Assembly: GCF_001949145.1 (NCBI RefSeq)
Contig: NW_019091575.1
Location: 67,849-101,809 of the forward strand
From: Acanthaster planci
Taxonomy: Eukaryota; Echinodermata; Asteroidea; Valvatida; Acanthasteridae
Reading direction: 5' to 3'
DNA length: 33,961 nt
Below, one piece after another: positions 19,701 through 27,200 of this stretch. Numbering within the stretch: the first letter of the stretch is position 1; every line of letters begins with the position of its first letter. The position numbers were made by a program, and so were the translations under genes. The notes beneath the pieces are model-generated. The model was not told the DNA's origin and searched no databases. It was given only the letters and a program-made list of their open reading frames with translations.

Positions 19701-22684
19701 TATTCTGTCAACACTTGCAGTGTATCTGGTCTTACAAGACAACTTTCCATGTTCCCTAGCGTGCTATCCTTATCAAAGATTATCTTGTAGGTCTCTTGAG
19801 TTTAAGCATAGTAGGTAATATGTGACCCAAGAAATTGCTCTGGTTTATCTTTATTAACAGTTGGGAGGGGGGTTCTCCAATATGAGACAGAGTTTTCTCA
19901 AAAATGTTTTTGTCAAATCTTTGCTGAGTCCGCTGGGTTGATGTGATCAAACAAAAATCATCAGTAAGTGCCAAAGTATTAACACACTGTACATTGAAGT
20001 CATAACCATGTATTCTTATTAGATTTTAAGTCCTTAATAATAGGATTAAATGCCAACAAAACAAGAACGGGTGGTCATGGATCGCCTTTGAAAACTCCTT
20101 GCTAGAACATAAATGGCTGGGACTTCCACATTGGCCCAGTTGTTAAAATATTGTGCTGTACTAGGAAAACTTATGGCTATGACTCAAATGTGTGATAGTT
20201 CCTCCCCAGAAGAAATAAACACTATCACATGGTTGAGCTCTGGGAATGGACCAGTAAAATTCTAAAGAATATTTATGAAGTTTAATTATAAGATTTAAAA
20301 CCTTATCTTAAAAATCTAGGAAATTAAAAGGAAAATGAAGTTACTTATCCCTTAGAGCTTAACTGGAGTGTCATGGGTACAAAGTATTTGTTGAAGTTTA
20401 GATGTTACATGTTAACTTATTGAATTGTTTATTTGTAAAGGATTGGAAAGGAATGCAAGCTTTGGTTGGTAAGACGGGCAAGGACGGATTGAAGCGTCGT
20501 GTTCTGCAGTGTGATCCTACCAAGATTTCTGTTGCAGCAGCCGAACGAGCAAAGAATCTATTGGAGGAGTTTGATCTGGAGCAAGTCAGAGATGTGAGCG
20601 CTGGAGCTGCAGTGTTCTATGCTTGGGTAAGATCATGTGTACAGAGCAGGAAGTCTGTTTTGTTTTATTTCTTAATAACATAATAAACGCGTAGTTTTAA
20701 CAAATAGTGTGTGTTCACATTTGCCCAATAGGAGTGATTTTATTCAGTAACAGTTGGATGTTCCATTTCACTTATCATCACCATCACCTTGTGAAATTAT
20801 TCTTCCAAAAACAAAGTGGCTTGTACACTTACACTTGCCCACACACTCACAAAAACAGTGCAGAAGAGCCATTTTATACAACCATTTATGATAAAATGTT
20901 TGATTCATGGTCAGCACGGTCATTGTGTTCATAAGACTGTAACACTGTTCCTCCCCCAATGATTAACACACAGCACTCTTCCTTTTAACCACTTCCTGCT
21001 GGGGATTCCGGTTTTGGGCACTGTGTGTTTATATGCATGGCTGGGGTCTCCGAAATTGGACAAAGGGAACTGGGCCTTGTAACAAAAGACCGTACTCGGA
21101 ACAAAACATCAGGCTGTTGAGCATTACCGACATTTTTTCACTCTCAATAGTGGAGATAATCCAGCCTTGTTTTAAAACAGTATACCACGGTTTACCACTG
21201 GAGTGACTGGCATGTTTCTTGTGTTATTAACCATGTCATGAAATTTATTGAATTTGACATTTTCAATACATGGCCTCGCAAAAATGTTTGTTAAATGTTT
21301 CAGTGATGGGTAAGTTTTATTACATGTTTATCAAATGTTCCAGGACCTAATCAAGCCTTGTGTCAATTAGGGCTGAGTCAATTCAAATTATTGACTATTT
21401 GAATACTCAACCTTCAATTTAATTGAATATTCAAATATTAGGTCGTACCGGCTGGCAGATTTTTTACCAAACCATACACAAAATCAGTTGCAATAATGCT
21501 CGCAACTGTACATTATAATCACTATTATAGCTTCTCACATTTAGGACTATGTCAAGCCACGATTTAGTGAAGATTTGATAATATTATTCCAAGAAAAGAA
21601 TGCCTCCAACACCACAATTTTGTGGTTATCAAGAGACTACTTAAAATTTATTTTGATGCAGCCTCCTTTCTCTGCGCACCTTCAGTCATTCGATTTGAAG
21701 TTGAAATATTGTCATGAAGATTTCATCATATTTTATTTCAACAAAATTTGCATCAGTACATCATTATCACAAAAAATACAATCTTGGCACATTCACATTT
21801 ATTTTTAAAAAGCTATTGCCGTATTCCAGGATTGATTTTATATTGGGCTGTTGGGCATATCACCTGCCTTTAAGTGTCTGGAATCTGTTTGAAACAAGCC
21901 TCCATAATGCGATTTTTAAAAAGAGATCTCTCTCTTCTGTATTATGAATTTTGCATTTGATTATTCATATTAAAAAAAAATTGAATATTAGATAATCAAT
22001 CGAATTTTTTCGTATTTGGCACAGCCCTAGTGTTTAGTTATGACATTCACATCCACTTGTTTAAATTAATTCACATGTATGCAGATGACAAAATAGTTTG
22101 ATGAGGTGAGCATTTATATGTTAACGTTCCAATTGTCTCCTCATGAATTTAATTTTACCATTGCACTCATAAGCATTCAACATTTATTTACGAATCTTAA
22201 CTCCAGTCTTTGTTTATAAACTAATCCTTCATTATTCCTCCTCATTTTTCTTTGTCCTCTGAATTACATGTATGTATGGTATAAATACTTATGGTGGCAT
22301 TTTAACTTTTGTGCAAGGCTACCATTTCCTGAACCCGTTGCAAGTTCATTGTAAAAGTCTTACTTGCAGTGAGCAAGAACTCTAGACCATGGAGGAGGTT
22401 TTGTTTTTTTCACCGAGCTAATCTTTTTTCATAGCGCTAAAACTCTGCCAAAGATTGTCATGTGTGTTTACAGTCTTCTGTCAGTCGTTTGAAAGTGGTT
22501 AATTTGTGAACGTTACCTTTATCTGTGTGTACTTTATCTCTTGATGAAGGCCTCAGCTACCATAGAAGAAGTAAAAGACATAGCCAGACAGAAAGAGGAA
22601 GGACTTAAGCCAGCGGCTCATCAAGGTGGGGCCAAGACACTTAAGCATGAGCTGCAGTCTGGAACACTTACCATTACTATATGA
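1532..22684 (+). CDS. EF-hand-like / charged-helix / dynein-stalk-like protein, nine-exon model
   Basis: Spliced model: 1532-1704, 3428-3609, 7159-7347, 8926-9152, 9574-9706, 12714-12881, 13327-13607, 20441-20626, 22550-22684. Every junction agrees in phase; the total is 1674 nt ending in TGA. Counting from Met at 1544: degenerate EF-hand pair (about 15-110), Glu/Lys/Arg-rich helix (115-297), two helical hairpins (about 300-400), then a region resembling the tip of the dynein heavy chain stalk (about 415-520). The stalk signatures are an EIRS-x3-PP segment, a VM-x6-LLG segment, a DWK block and a closing W-A pair. In dyneins this segment binds microtubules and is followed by a long return coiled coil and AAA5; here only about 44 residues follow and no P-loop is seen. 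A cilium- or microtubule-associated role is an inference. I do not recognise a named orthologue. Coding exons upstream of the window cannot be excluded. Confidence 0.82.
1705..3427 (+). other. Gene 1 intron 1
   Basis: GTTAGT...TTGCCAG intron of 1723 nt. AT-rich, with several ACATGTA-type motifs (around 2467-2490 and 2876-2890). No ORF in it resembles a protein family. Confidence 0.75.
3428..3609 (+). CDS. Gene 1 exon b: second EF-hand-like unit
   Basis: The acceptor follows CTTGCCAG; the first base completes the split Arg codon of the previous exon. The donor is AAG|GTAGGA, leaving one base (G). It encodes 60 complete codons with a helix (KLFSKLQWERFL), a Gly/Pro-rich loop (RPVPGSGISFAE) and a second helix. 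The loop has Ile at position 8 and Glu at position 12 but none of the acidic residues at 1, 3 and 5, so it looks like a structural rather than Ca2+-binding EF-hand. It ends in a charged stretch that leads into the helical region. Confidence 0.8.
3610..7158 (+). other. Gene 1 intron 2
   Basis: A 3549-nt intron of class GTAGGA...ATATAG. It contains a GTTGTGT tandem repeat near 3864-3897 and several ACATGTA motifs, but no recognisable gene. A further symmetric phase-1 exon here cannot be excluded because the flanking exons are both phase 1. Confidence 0.65.
3864..3897. repeat. GTTGTGT microsatellite
   Basis: About four to five tandem copies of a seven-base TGTTGTG unit in intron 2 of gene 1. 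Simple sequence repeat, likely length-polymorphic. Confidence 0.8.
7159..7347 (+). CDS. Gene 1 exon c: charged helix, first part
   Basis: The acceptor follows TTAATATAG; G from the previous exon plus AG makes Glu. The donor is GAAG|GTAAAG. The exon is 189 nt with phase 1 at both ends, so it could be skipped or duplicated without a frameshift. The 63 residues are almost entirely Glu, Lys, Arg, Gln and Ala with few heptad hydrophobics, as in single alpha-helices or weak coiled coils. Low-complexity charge makes homology searches with this exon unreliable. Confidence 0.8.
7348..8925 (+). other. Gene 1 intron 3
   Basis: GTAAAG...TCTGCAG, 1578 nt. Only incidental ORFs and TACATGTA motifs; nothing else recognised. 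Confidence 0.75.
8926..9152 (+). CDS. Gene 1 exon d: charged helix, second part, GC donor
   Basis: The acceptor follows ATTCTGCAG and CA completes an Ala codon. The frame stays open past the likely end to a TGA near 9231, but downstream codons change character (SHPADDD and so on). The next exon begins in phase 0, which only fits an end at 9152, where the sequence reads GCAG AG|GCAAGT, a strong GC-type donor. The encoded peptide continues the Glu/Arg/Lys-rich helix with no Pro or Gly after its first few residues. Confidence 0.75.
9153..9573 (+). other. Gene 1 intron 4, GC-AG type
   Basis: The intron begins GCAAGT and ends ACTGCAG (421 nt). The only phase-compatible boundary with exon e is this GC donor. 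A nearby GT at 9179 would shift the frame. The intron contains a GATGAT-rich simple stretch near 9170-9320. Confidence 0.7.
9574..9706 (+). CDS. Gene 1 exon e: charged helix, third part
   Basis: The acceptor is ATACTGCAG and the exon starts in phase 0 (LAVAREKEALEEANRAKEAI). The donor is AAAC|GTAAGA, leaving one base. The peptide is richer in Ala than exons c and d (DAAAKKAAEEAERAAREK), still uninterrupted helix. It completes a charged region of about 180 residues spread over three exons. Confidence 0.8.
10771..10890 (+). repeat. Additional copy of the SINE body
   Basis: Direct repeat of the 11021-11117 SINE body, about 90 percent identical by eye, with an insertion of about 25 nt (GGCAGGGCAAAATCC...) after the TTAAATACAG segment. 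It lacks a recognisable tRNA head in the same orientation. It may be a 5'-truncated SINE into or beside which the second inserted, or part of a composite SINE. Confidence 0.8.
10933..11117 (+). mobile_element. tRNA-derived SINE
   Basis: The head reads like a type II tRNA (Ser/Leu style): a TGGTCGAGTGATTAAGAC A-box region near 10953-10970 and an exact B-box GGTTCGAGTCC at 10998-11008, followed by CACACGAGTA. The body (11021-11117) starts CTTGTGGGTTTTTTCCCAAG and ends CCATCTTTGAAATAG. Both internal polymerase III promoter elements and the fused non-tRNA body indicate a SINE rather than a tRNA gene. Confidence 0.85.
12714..12881 (+). CDS. Gene 1 exon f: first helical-hairpin repeat
   Basis: The acceptor follows TTGGTTTCAG; C from the previous exon plus GT makes Arg. 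The donor is AGATG|GTAAGC. The exon is 168 nt, phase 1 at both ends. After RNERIRKDLK it encodes a hairpin with a conserved pattern: leucine-rich helix, a short turn around ADTDGD, and a second helix ending ILTQFKAKD. The same pattern recurs at the start of the next exon. Confidence 0.85.
12882..13326 (+). other. Gene 1 intron 6
   Basis: GTAAGC...ACTGCAG, 445 nt, AT-rich, no other feature seen. Confidence 0.8.
13327..13607 (+). CDS. Gene 1 exon g: second hairpin and start of dynein-stalk-like domain
   Basis: The acceptor is TCACTGCAG; G plus AC makes Asp. The donor is AAAG|GTATCC and the exon ends in phase 0. The first half is a second hairpin (DLLKAMEHRNLEELEKAIDF onward). After a Lys/Leu-rich helix comes AEIRSYNKPPRAV and HMVMIGTYLLLGNKES. 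In dynein heavy chains the matching position is the end of stalk helix CC1, where an I/V-R-S-x-x-x-PP segment is followed by a helix ending LLG. Confidence 0.88.
14010..14225 (+). repeat. Unclassified dispersed repeat, copy 1
   Basis: Begins TTAACCATATACTGCTGGAG and includes CTGGGCCTTGTAACAAAAGA and CAGTATACCACTG. A diverged copy in the same orientation lies at 20985-21200. No coding capacity or clear terminal repeats seen. Confidence 0.75.
14591..14808. mobile_element. piggyBac-like MITE with TTAA ends
   Basis: The element opens TTAACCCTAAC and closes GTTAGGGTTAA, an 11-bp perfect inverted repeat that includes TTAA at both ends. Internal sequence next to the ends is also inverted (CCCTAACCTTCCCCA at about 14618 against GGGGAAGGTTAGGG at 14791-14804; CACAAAGTTAAACA against TTTAATTTTGTGTG). 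TTAA targets and TIRs starting CCC are typical of piggyBac. No transposase ORF is present. Confidence 0.7.
14900..15575 (+). pseudogene. DIRS-like element A: gag C-terminal part, decayed
   Basis: Reading across frames shows EADWAFRLGMRATSFMLLLS near 15080-15140 and FPLNGPDLFTGKFQEAMEA near 15330-15370. These resemble the central helix and the PLxGPGLFG-xxF-x-EA segment of DIRS-type ORF1 proteins. Stops and frameshifts interrupt it (for example TAG near 15032). Its central part matches the gag part of a second copy at about 19170-19420. Assignment rests on remembered family patterns. Confidence 0.6.
15570..16190 (+). pseudogene. DIRS-like element A: reverse transcriptase with core deleted
   Basis: The 5' part reads WVLQTIQFFYVLEFTSTP (about 15745-15800), typical of the start of DIRS reverse transcriptases. 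Shortly after (about 16006-16060) comes FLGTVLDIKSNMAFPTD, the segment that normally follows the catalytic core, and after a frameshift EWMQLLGLMANMVDLIP (16120-16170), the conserved LLGLMA stretch. Only about 200 nt separate the two parts, so the fingers/palm including the YxDD motif is missing. Not functional. Confidence 0.7.
16191..17240. other. Stretch between RT and recombinase remnants of DIRS-like element A
   Basis: An RNase H/methyltransferase region would be expected here in a DIRS element but I could not recognise one. It contains a G tract near 16240-16262, a possible MITE at 16690-16885 and a hairpin-forming GATGCGAGCGCATC at about 16657-16670. Confidence 0.45.
16685..16886. repeat. 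Possible MITE-like repeat
   Basis: The left end CCCTGTTTACACATTTCCCAGG and the right end CCAGGGATTGGC...CAGTGTGAAAAAGCC are loosely inverted, and CAGTGTGAA and TTCCCAGG recur inside. No target duplication was identified, so this is a tentative repeat. Confidence 0.3.
17252..17965 (+). pseudogene. DIRS-like element A: tyrosine recombinase, decayed
   Basis: The N-terminal core-binding part reads VSVTAIADFFMHLFKSDIQV and STIQNYHSAIAAIHSGFSDG (17252-17370), the usual STI-x-x-Y-x-SAIAAIH-x-GF-x-DGS pattern. In a second frame come GHIQLEPHGAHLIPALGFLT and CPVRTLKWYLART (about 17593-17785), and in a third DTVARWAVSAIKFANSN (about 17848-17900). At least two frameshifts separate these. A TGA at 17557-17559 sits where the first catalytic Arg of the family is expected (context SH-stop-GSKLKALS). 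The HxxR...Y C-terminal part is not recognisable. Confidence 0.78.
18330..19505 (+). pseudogene. DIRS-like element B: 5' (gag) part, truncated
   Basis: Pieces across frames include a Ser-rich segment near 18600-18650, LPLDCS near 19100, and then DYDTYFSVPNHPEAVK (about 19202-19250), QIGVRCMAFLLLTEFLPPV (about 19338-19395) and VDKACATFAMPFIKV (about 19455-19500). These resemble the N-terminal to central part of DIRS ORF1 proteins, and the central part aligns with element A gag. Same strand as element A. It stops abruptly at about 19505 against a minus-strand LINE fragment. Confidence 0.55.
19506..20130 (-). pseudogene. LINE (non-LTR) reverse transcriptase fragment
   Basis: On the minus strand, from high to low coordinate, it reads QGVFKGDP-stop-PPVLVLLAFNPII (about 20090-20025), the RT motif GVxQGDPxSPxLF; ALTDDFCLIT (about 19973-19944), in place of the YADD motif; FLGHILPTM; and LYDLDALQSRFIKKCLNVAE (about 19645-19590), typical of the domain after the palm. 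Stops and frameshifts are present. Clade not determined. It abuts DIRS-like element B at about 19505. Confidence 0.72.
20441..20626 (+). CDS. Gene 1 exon h: core of the dynein-MTBD-like domain
   Basis: The acceptor follows ATTTGTAAAG and the donor is CTTGG|GTAAGA; both ends are phase 0 (62 codons). It opens with DWKGMQALVG, matching the DWK/DYW block of dynein stalks after the LLG helix, then a Leu-rich helix and a Pro (DPTKIS). A helix with EQVRDVSAGAAVFYAW corresponds to the last helix of the microtubule-binding domain, where dyneins show a V-x-x-S/A-x-A-x-x-x-x-x-W pattern. Individual microtubule-contact residues cannot be assigned by eye. Confidence 0.85.
20985..21200 (+). repeat. Unclassified dispersed repeat, copy 2
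   Basis: Starts TTAACCACTTCCTGCTGGGG, shares TATGCAT, CCGAAAT, CTGGGCCTTGTAACAAAAGA and CAGTATACCAC with the copy at 14010-14225 in the same order and orientation. Roughly three quarters of positions agree by eye. Confidence 0.75.
21368..22029. mobile_element. hAT-like non-autonomous element
   Basis: Ends are TAGGGCTGAGTCAATTCAAA and the inverse of TTTGGCACAGCCCTA. Subterminal DNA is rich in overlapping TTGAATATTCAA-type repeats, as in many hAT MITEs with CAGGGCTG-type ends. Flanking octamers GTGTCAAT and GTGTTTAG match at five of eight positions, compatible with a decayed 8-bp target duplication. No transposase ORF seen. Confidence 0.6.
22550..22684 (+). CDS. Gene 1 terminal exon
   Basis: The acceptor is CTTGATGAAG. 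The exon starts in phase 0 with ASATIEEVKDIARQKEE, the place where the dynein return helix CC2 would begin, but it stops after 44 codons at TGA 22682-22684. The tail LKHELQSGTLTITI is short and beta-prone, unlike a stalk coiled coil. The frame is fixed by agreement with exon h. No polyadenylation signal could be assigned with confidence; ATTAAA occurs near 25202 and AATAAA near 26131 and 26264. Confidence 0.82.
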   Translation, partial: ASATIEEVKDIARQKEEGLKPAAHQGGAKTLKHELQSGTLTITI

Positions 22685-25600
22685 AGGTTGATGCAGTGCA
22701 AAATGCCTATGGTACAATTTCAAATGGACCGGACATCTTGTCCACTCCAGTCTAGTCCACTTTGATAATGGTGACCTTCTATGCTGATTTTTAAGAAAGA
22801 TGATTCCTCGCTTCTAAACTGGGTATAATTTGATAACAGAATACATGTAGTTCACAGCCAGCTGATAGTACTGGACAAAGACAGAAGTGTGGTTGGAAAT
22901 GATTCCAAAAGTGTCCTTTGCTTGTGGGTTAATGTTATATTTCTGTGATAACCTTTCTCCTTTCCTGTTAAAAATTAATTGGACATGCTTATCTGTAGGA
23001 TGATATGACATGCCAGAAGCAAATTGAAAAACTCTAATCAAATTCATTGTGAAATAGTCTGCATTCTGTCAAACAACCTATGCCGAGGACACCTATCCGA
23101 ATACTAAGCGATTTAATTTCCATGACTGAAAGAACTTCCATAGATTTTTATATTTTACCGTCTTAATTTATAAGGTTTGTTGCATTAATTTCAAGATGGT
23201 GTTGCTCATTTACAATATCAAATAACACAGCAATGCACTGTCCAGAATTAGAGCATTACAGTTATCGGTGATTGGCCGTTCCTGCGTTAGATGTTATAAT
23301 AATTATGTAAAACACAAAGGAGGAAGATTTTTTCCCATCTCTTTTCAGTGTGCACATGCTGGTTGTTAAATGTGAAATAGGATGGGCTTGGGTTTACCTA
23401 CAGTCACAGGCCAAGAGGCCTTCAACTCTTGTACATTTAATTTTTTGGTTTAAGATTTCATGTATAATGAATTTATTTTTGGAGGTAATGAATCAGATAG
23501 AAATTCACATTCCCTTTTGATATTGATCTGATTTAAATGTGCGGTCTTTTAATATTGAGTGTGTGTAAATATTTTACAAAGGAATTTATTGTAATATGTA
23601 GCAAATAATCATAAAAAATTCTGTCCAAAACATACAGTATAAATGCTTGCAGTGTTTTGTACTTTTTTATGACTGATTATAGGGCGGTTGCATATGTGAC
23701 ATGCAGGAGTGGATCTCATTGAGTATTGTCACATTTGATGTTTGTATAAGATTGTTTTCCAGAAGACATTCAGCAGTGAAACTAAATGATGTGGCATGTA
23801 GGAAGCATTTTGTAAGCAGGTTGGTTTAGTAATCATTGTATGACATCAGAAATTAACATCTAAGACTTAACCTGGCAAAATTAGTATTTAAATGCCTTTA
23901 AATGAATCTTGTGCAGTGTGAATTAAAAGAAACCCTTAGCATTTTTTACCAACATGACAAGTTTCATATGAAAAGGGTGCCAAACTGAATGATACATCAA
24001 ATCAAAGAGCTGTTTGTTCTGTCTTCTGCTAACTAAAACAAAATTATTGACAAAATTACCATACAATTCATTTGTAAGACCTGGCCAGATAAACGTGTTC
24101 ATTACAATGAACTAGTTTGTTATTTCCTGAAAGCAATGTCTTTCAGGATACAGCATGTGTGTGAGTTGGCCTATGGCAGCACTGACAGGACATACTATCA
24201 CACATGCTGCTGTTTCTGAACAGCCTTGGATGAATTTTAGTTTGGACATGCGCTGTTGGAATGCCAAACTGGATCATTATTTTCTTGTGCCTTGTATTTG
24301 TAAGTTGTAATGATTATTCTAAAATAAGAATATTGCACTTCAGACAAGAAGATAAACCTTTGGGTGAGGTGCTATTCATTTTCCTGGGCAAGTTTTAGTT
24401 TCTGTGACAAGTTCATTCATACACAGCCAGATTTGCAATGTTCTTATGAAGCTTGTCTAAGTAAGATTTACTTTCCACAATTCTGGGCATTCAGTTTAAT
24501 TTTGAGGTACTGGGACCCCAGCTACATGCAGTGGCCCTCTACATTGCTGGTGTGGCAGCAGTACAGGAACTACAAGTAGCTATGGATGGTACATTGTCTT
24601 CAATGTGTAGGCTGGCAGGTCCCTTGCACTATGCCAGTGGGTGATCTCAGGAATGCATGCAGGACCTGGCCTCTGTGTTTTCCTTGAATTCCACAGATAT
24701 ATCACAGGTTAGCAGTTATTACCTGTGACGTTTTGGTTCTTGTTATTTGGGGGTAAGCATTAGTAACCCACTCTGTTGAAGTTTGTCTTGTTTTCTAATT
24801 AATTGTCTTAGGGGACAGCAGTAGTGATCCCCATTTCTTGTTCATATTTATATAATTTTGTCTGTAGAATGCCAGCAGTGGCAACTTCTCTGAATACAGT
24901 TGTAATCAGCAGTTGTGTAAGATGTGTTTGTTGAAAATGTCTGCAGATACTCCGGTAGATACACAAGGACACATATAAGGGCTGCCAACAAACTGTTTTG
25001 TTTCTTTTGGTGTTGGTTTGGTTGGTGGGTTGGTCGGTCGGTTGGTTACAAAAGTATGGCCAGCTAGCTCTCAGTTTTTTTGGTGGCTTTTCAAACTGAT
25101 AAAAAAAAATTCCATTTGCTTTTTCTTCCCATTAGAAATTGACAAATCTAGTATATTAAATGTATTTATTTCATTTCCTGTCTTGTTTGGTATATGTATG
25201 CCATTAAAAGTGTAACCCTGGCCCGATTTAGGTCCAGGTTACTAGTTACACGTATGTGTCATTGTGTATATATTCCTGTGTATGTTACACTCCCTACTTT
25301 TTCCTTTAAGATCATTTTCTCTTTTTTTTGGTCTTAGATACTTTTATGTCTGTTGTCAGTAGCCTTTTGCCGTGTGATTTATGGCTCTTTCCCTTGTCAA
25401 CTGGGTGGGTTGACTGACCCCTCACTCAATGTCTTCTTTGAGGTCTATGGGTAAGAGCCAGCTCCCCTAAAACTTTATAGGAGTGCCACGTGGGCACAAA
25501 CATACATTTTAGCCAGGGACCACAAAGTATATCGGCTGGTCCTTCTCCTGCCATATCACCACTTTATTGAACTAGCCAGCCTACGGCAAGCACTGCCAAT

Positions 25601-26400
25601 CTTTCCACTCCACCTATTTGAGACATGTCTGTGCTCCTGGCATACAATTGGAGAAATCTGACTGGAGCATCCAATTGAGGATCCTAATTTGTTTTGTTCA
25701 ATAGGATTGGAGTGTCTGTTTCATCTCTCCATGCCCGAGTGCCTAAATTGATGTTGGCTCTCTGTTATAGGCCACAGTTTACCACTTGGGCTGTATGCCC
25801 TGGGACCGCCAGCTTCTGGCACCAGACACGTGCAAAGCTGGGCACCCAAGACACCCTGATTTAAGCCTTGAGGACAGTCCAAGATCCTGTGTCCTGTGCA
25901 GTGCATACACGTAGGGGTATATACCCCACCCACCCCCATGACTTACACCCATGCCTGTGCGTGTCCTTCATATAGGGGGGTAGTGGGGTTGAATCCTTTG
26001 GACTCTGGTATGGTGTAACTATATTTTATCTTCAGGACTGTTGCTATACTGACCCGGAATTAGAAACACGTGCAGGTGTATGAAAACCGGCCCTGCATAA
26101 TCAGCCAAGGTGGGTCCATTGCCATCTATCTGAATAAATACACAATATCCACTTAGCTCCCACTGGATTGCCTAAAAGAAACGAGTTTCTGTCGACGGAG
26201 AGGCTCTCCAAATTAACTGGATAAGGTACAAAATATATTTACACGATAAACAGTTTCTCCAATGAAATAAAACTCTCTTGCATTCCCTAAATATCAAGGG
26301 GTTTGACTGTCAAACTGTATACATGTAGTTGGTTTATTGCTCTCACCTCTCTTCATCAAAGTTCAATGTGGGTTTGAAGAAGGTGTAGCTTAACATAACA
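22685..26400. other. 3' flank of gene 1; no gene recognised
   Basis: Presumably begins with the 3' UTR of gene 1. The sequence is AT-rich to about 25.2 kb, with a GGTT-type simple repeat at about 25014-25046 and a hairpin GTAACCCTGG...CCAGGTTAC at about 25213-25243. The block 25.2-26.3 kb is slightly more GC-rich and looks like decayed repeat, but I could not classify it. Confidence 0.5.
25213..25243. repeat. Hairpin-forming inverted repeat
   Basis: GTAACCCTGG and CCAGGTTAC pair across a short loop (one extra C bulges). It might mark the end of an unclassified element; function unknown. Confidence 0.45.
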
Positions 26401-26439
26401 CAACACATGAAAGACAGAGTTATAGAGGCGAAGTTGCAT

Positions 26440-27200
26440 ACAAGTATAACCGAACTACGGTTTGGCAGGACCACTGGAAATGCAAGTTCGACGGGTACTG
26501 CGCGGGTGTGTAGCATTGCAGTACTAGGCTGCTCTCATCGGGCCGTGGTGGGCCTGAGAGCTGTCCCGGGCCACCACGGTGACCAGCTGGACGGGGCCAG
26601 CGGTCATTGTACCGACCGCACTGCCGCTCAGACTGCAATGTGATGAGCGGAATGATAGCATCGCCGCACTGTGTAGGCCTACCATTGGCTCAGAGAGGAG
26701 ACGGGGAGGACCGGGGCTAGTTAGTAGGACAAGGGTAGCGAGGAACACGGGGGTGTCTCGCCCGGCAATCGGTTGGGACGAAGCGGTGACGGGCCGCTAC
26801 GACTCTCACTAGCACCCTGGGCTAGTTCGTACCGCTCTCGCATCGGTCCAAGCTAAGCTAGCTGGGCATTCACAGGGTTACATTTCTTCGCCACAAGGAA
26901 AGGGTCCAACCGCCGCACTACGTTAGGTTTCGCTCCGCACAAGGGCTTGGTCGCATCTGACCGAAGCTACGGAAAATCTGCTATTTTATAGGATTCTTAG
27001 AGGTTTAGGAATTAATGAAATATGGGCGTCGTTGAACAGCTCAACCAGTGGGAATCTTCCATCTCAAAGGGTCACATGACTTCCTTCAAGAGTCGTGCGA
27101 AAGAATTTGTCGTGTGTAAAAAGCTACAGAATAAGAAGTGTACAAAGTGTGGAGACGGGTGCGTGAAGTGCTAACCCGGTCTCTTTGGTGAATCGAACTG
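26440..27200. promoter_or_regulatory. CpG-rich island upstream of PEX3
   Basis: CpG dinucleotides are dense here (for example 26530-26640 and 26690-26960), whereas most of the window is CpG-poor. Such islands often mark promoters. It lies 1.0-1.7 kb upstream of the PEX3 start codon, so it may serve PEX3, an unannotated transcript, or a divergent one. No TATA box or defined start site could be placed. Confidence 0.4.
27022..27174 (+). CDS. Possible 50-residue cysteine-knuckle microprotein
   Basis: An ATG with A at -3 and G at +4 opens a 50-codon frame ending TAA at 27172-27174. The N-terminal part (MGVVEQLNQWESSISKGHMT) looks helical, the middle is basic, and the last residues read KKCTKCGDGCVKC, a C-x2-C-x3-C-x2-C spacing that could bind a metal. 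It sits at the edge of the CpG-rich island. It could also be the translated start of a spliced transcript or chance. No homologue comes to mind. Confidence 0.28.
   Translation: MGVVEQLNQWESSISKGHMTSFKSRAKEFVVCKKLQNKKCTKCGDGCVKC

Larger units (their letters stand above)
13608..20440 (+). other. Gene 1 intron 7, transposon-filled
   Basis: GTATCC...TTGTAAAG, 6833 nt. It contains one copy of an unclassified repeat, a piggyBac-like MITE, two DIRS-like fragments and a reverse-oriented LINE fragment, listed separately. The intron separates the LLG helix from the DWK block of the stalk-like domain, yet the two exons join in phase 0. Confidence 0.8.
20627..22549 (+). other. Gene 1 intron 8
   Basis: GTAAGA...GATGAAG, 1923 nt. 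It carries the second copy of the unclassified repeat (20985-21200) and a hAT-like MITE (21368-22029). Confidence 0.8.

Noticed and set aside
26440-27000. Ribosomal RNA fragment as the explanation of the GC-rich block
   Set aside because: I could not match it to conserved rRNA segments.
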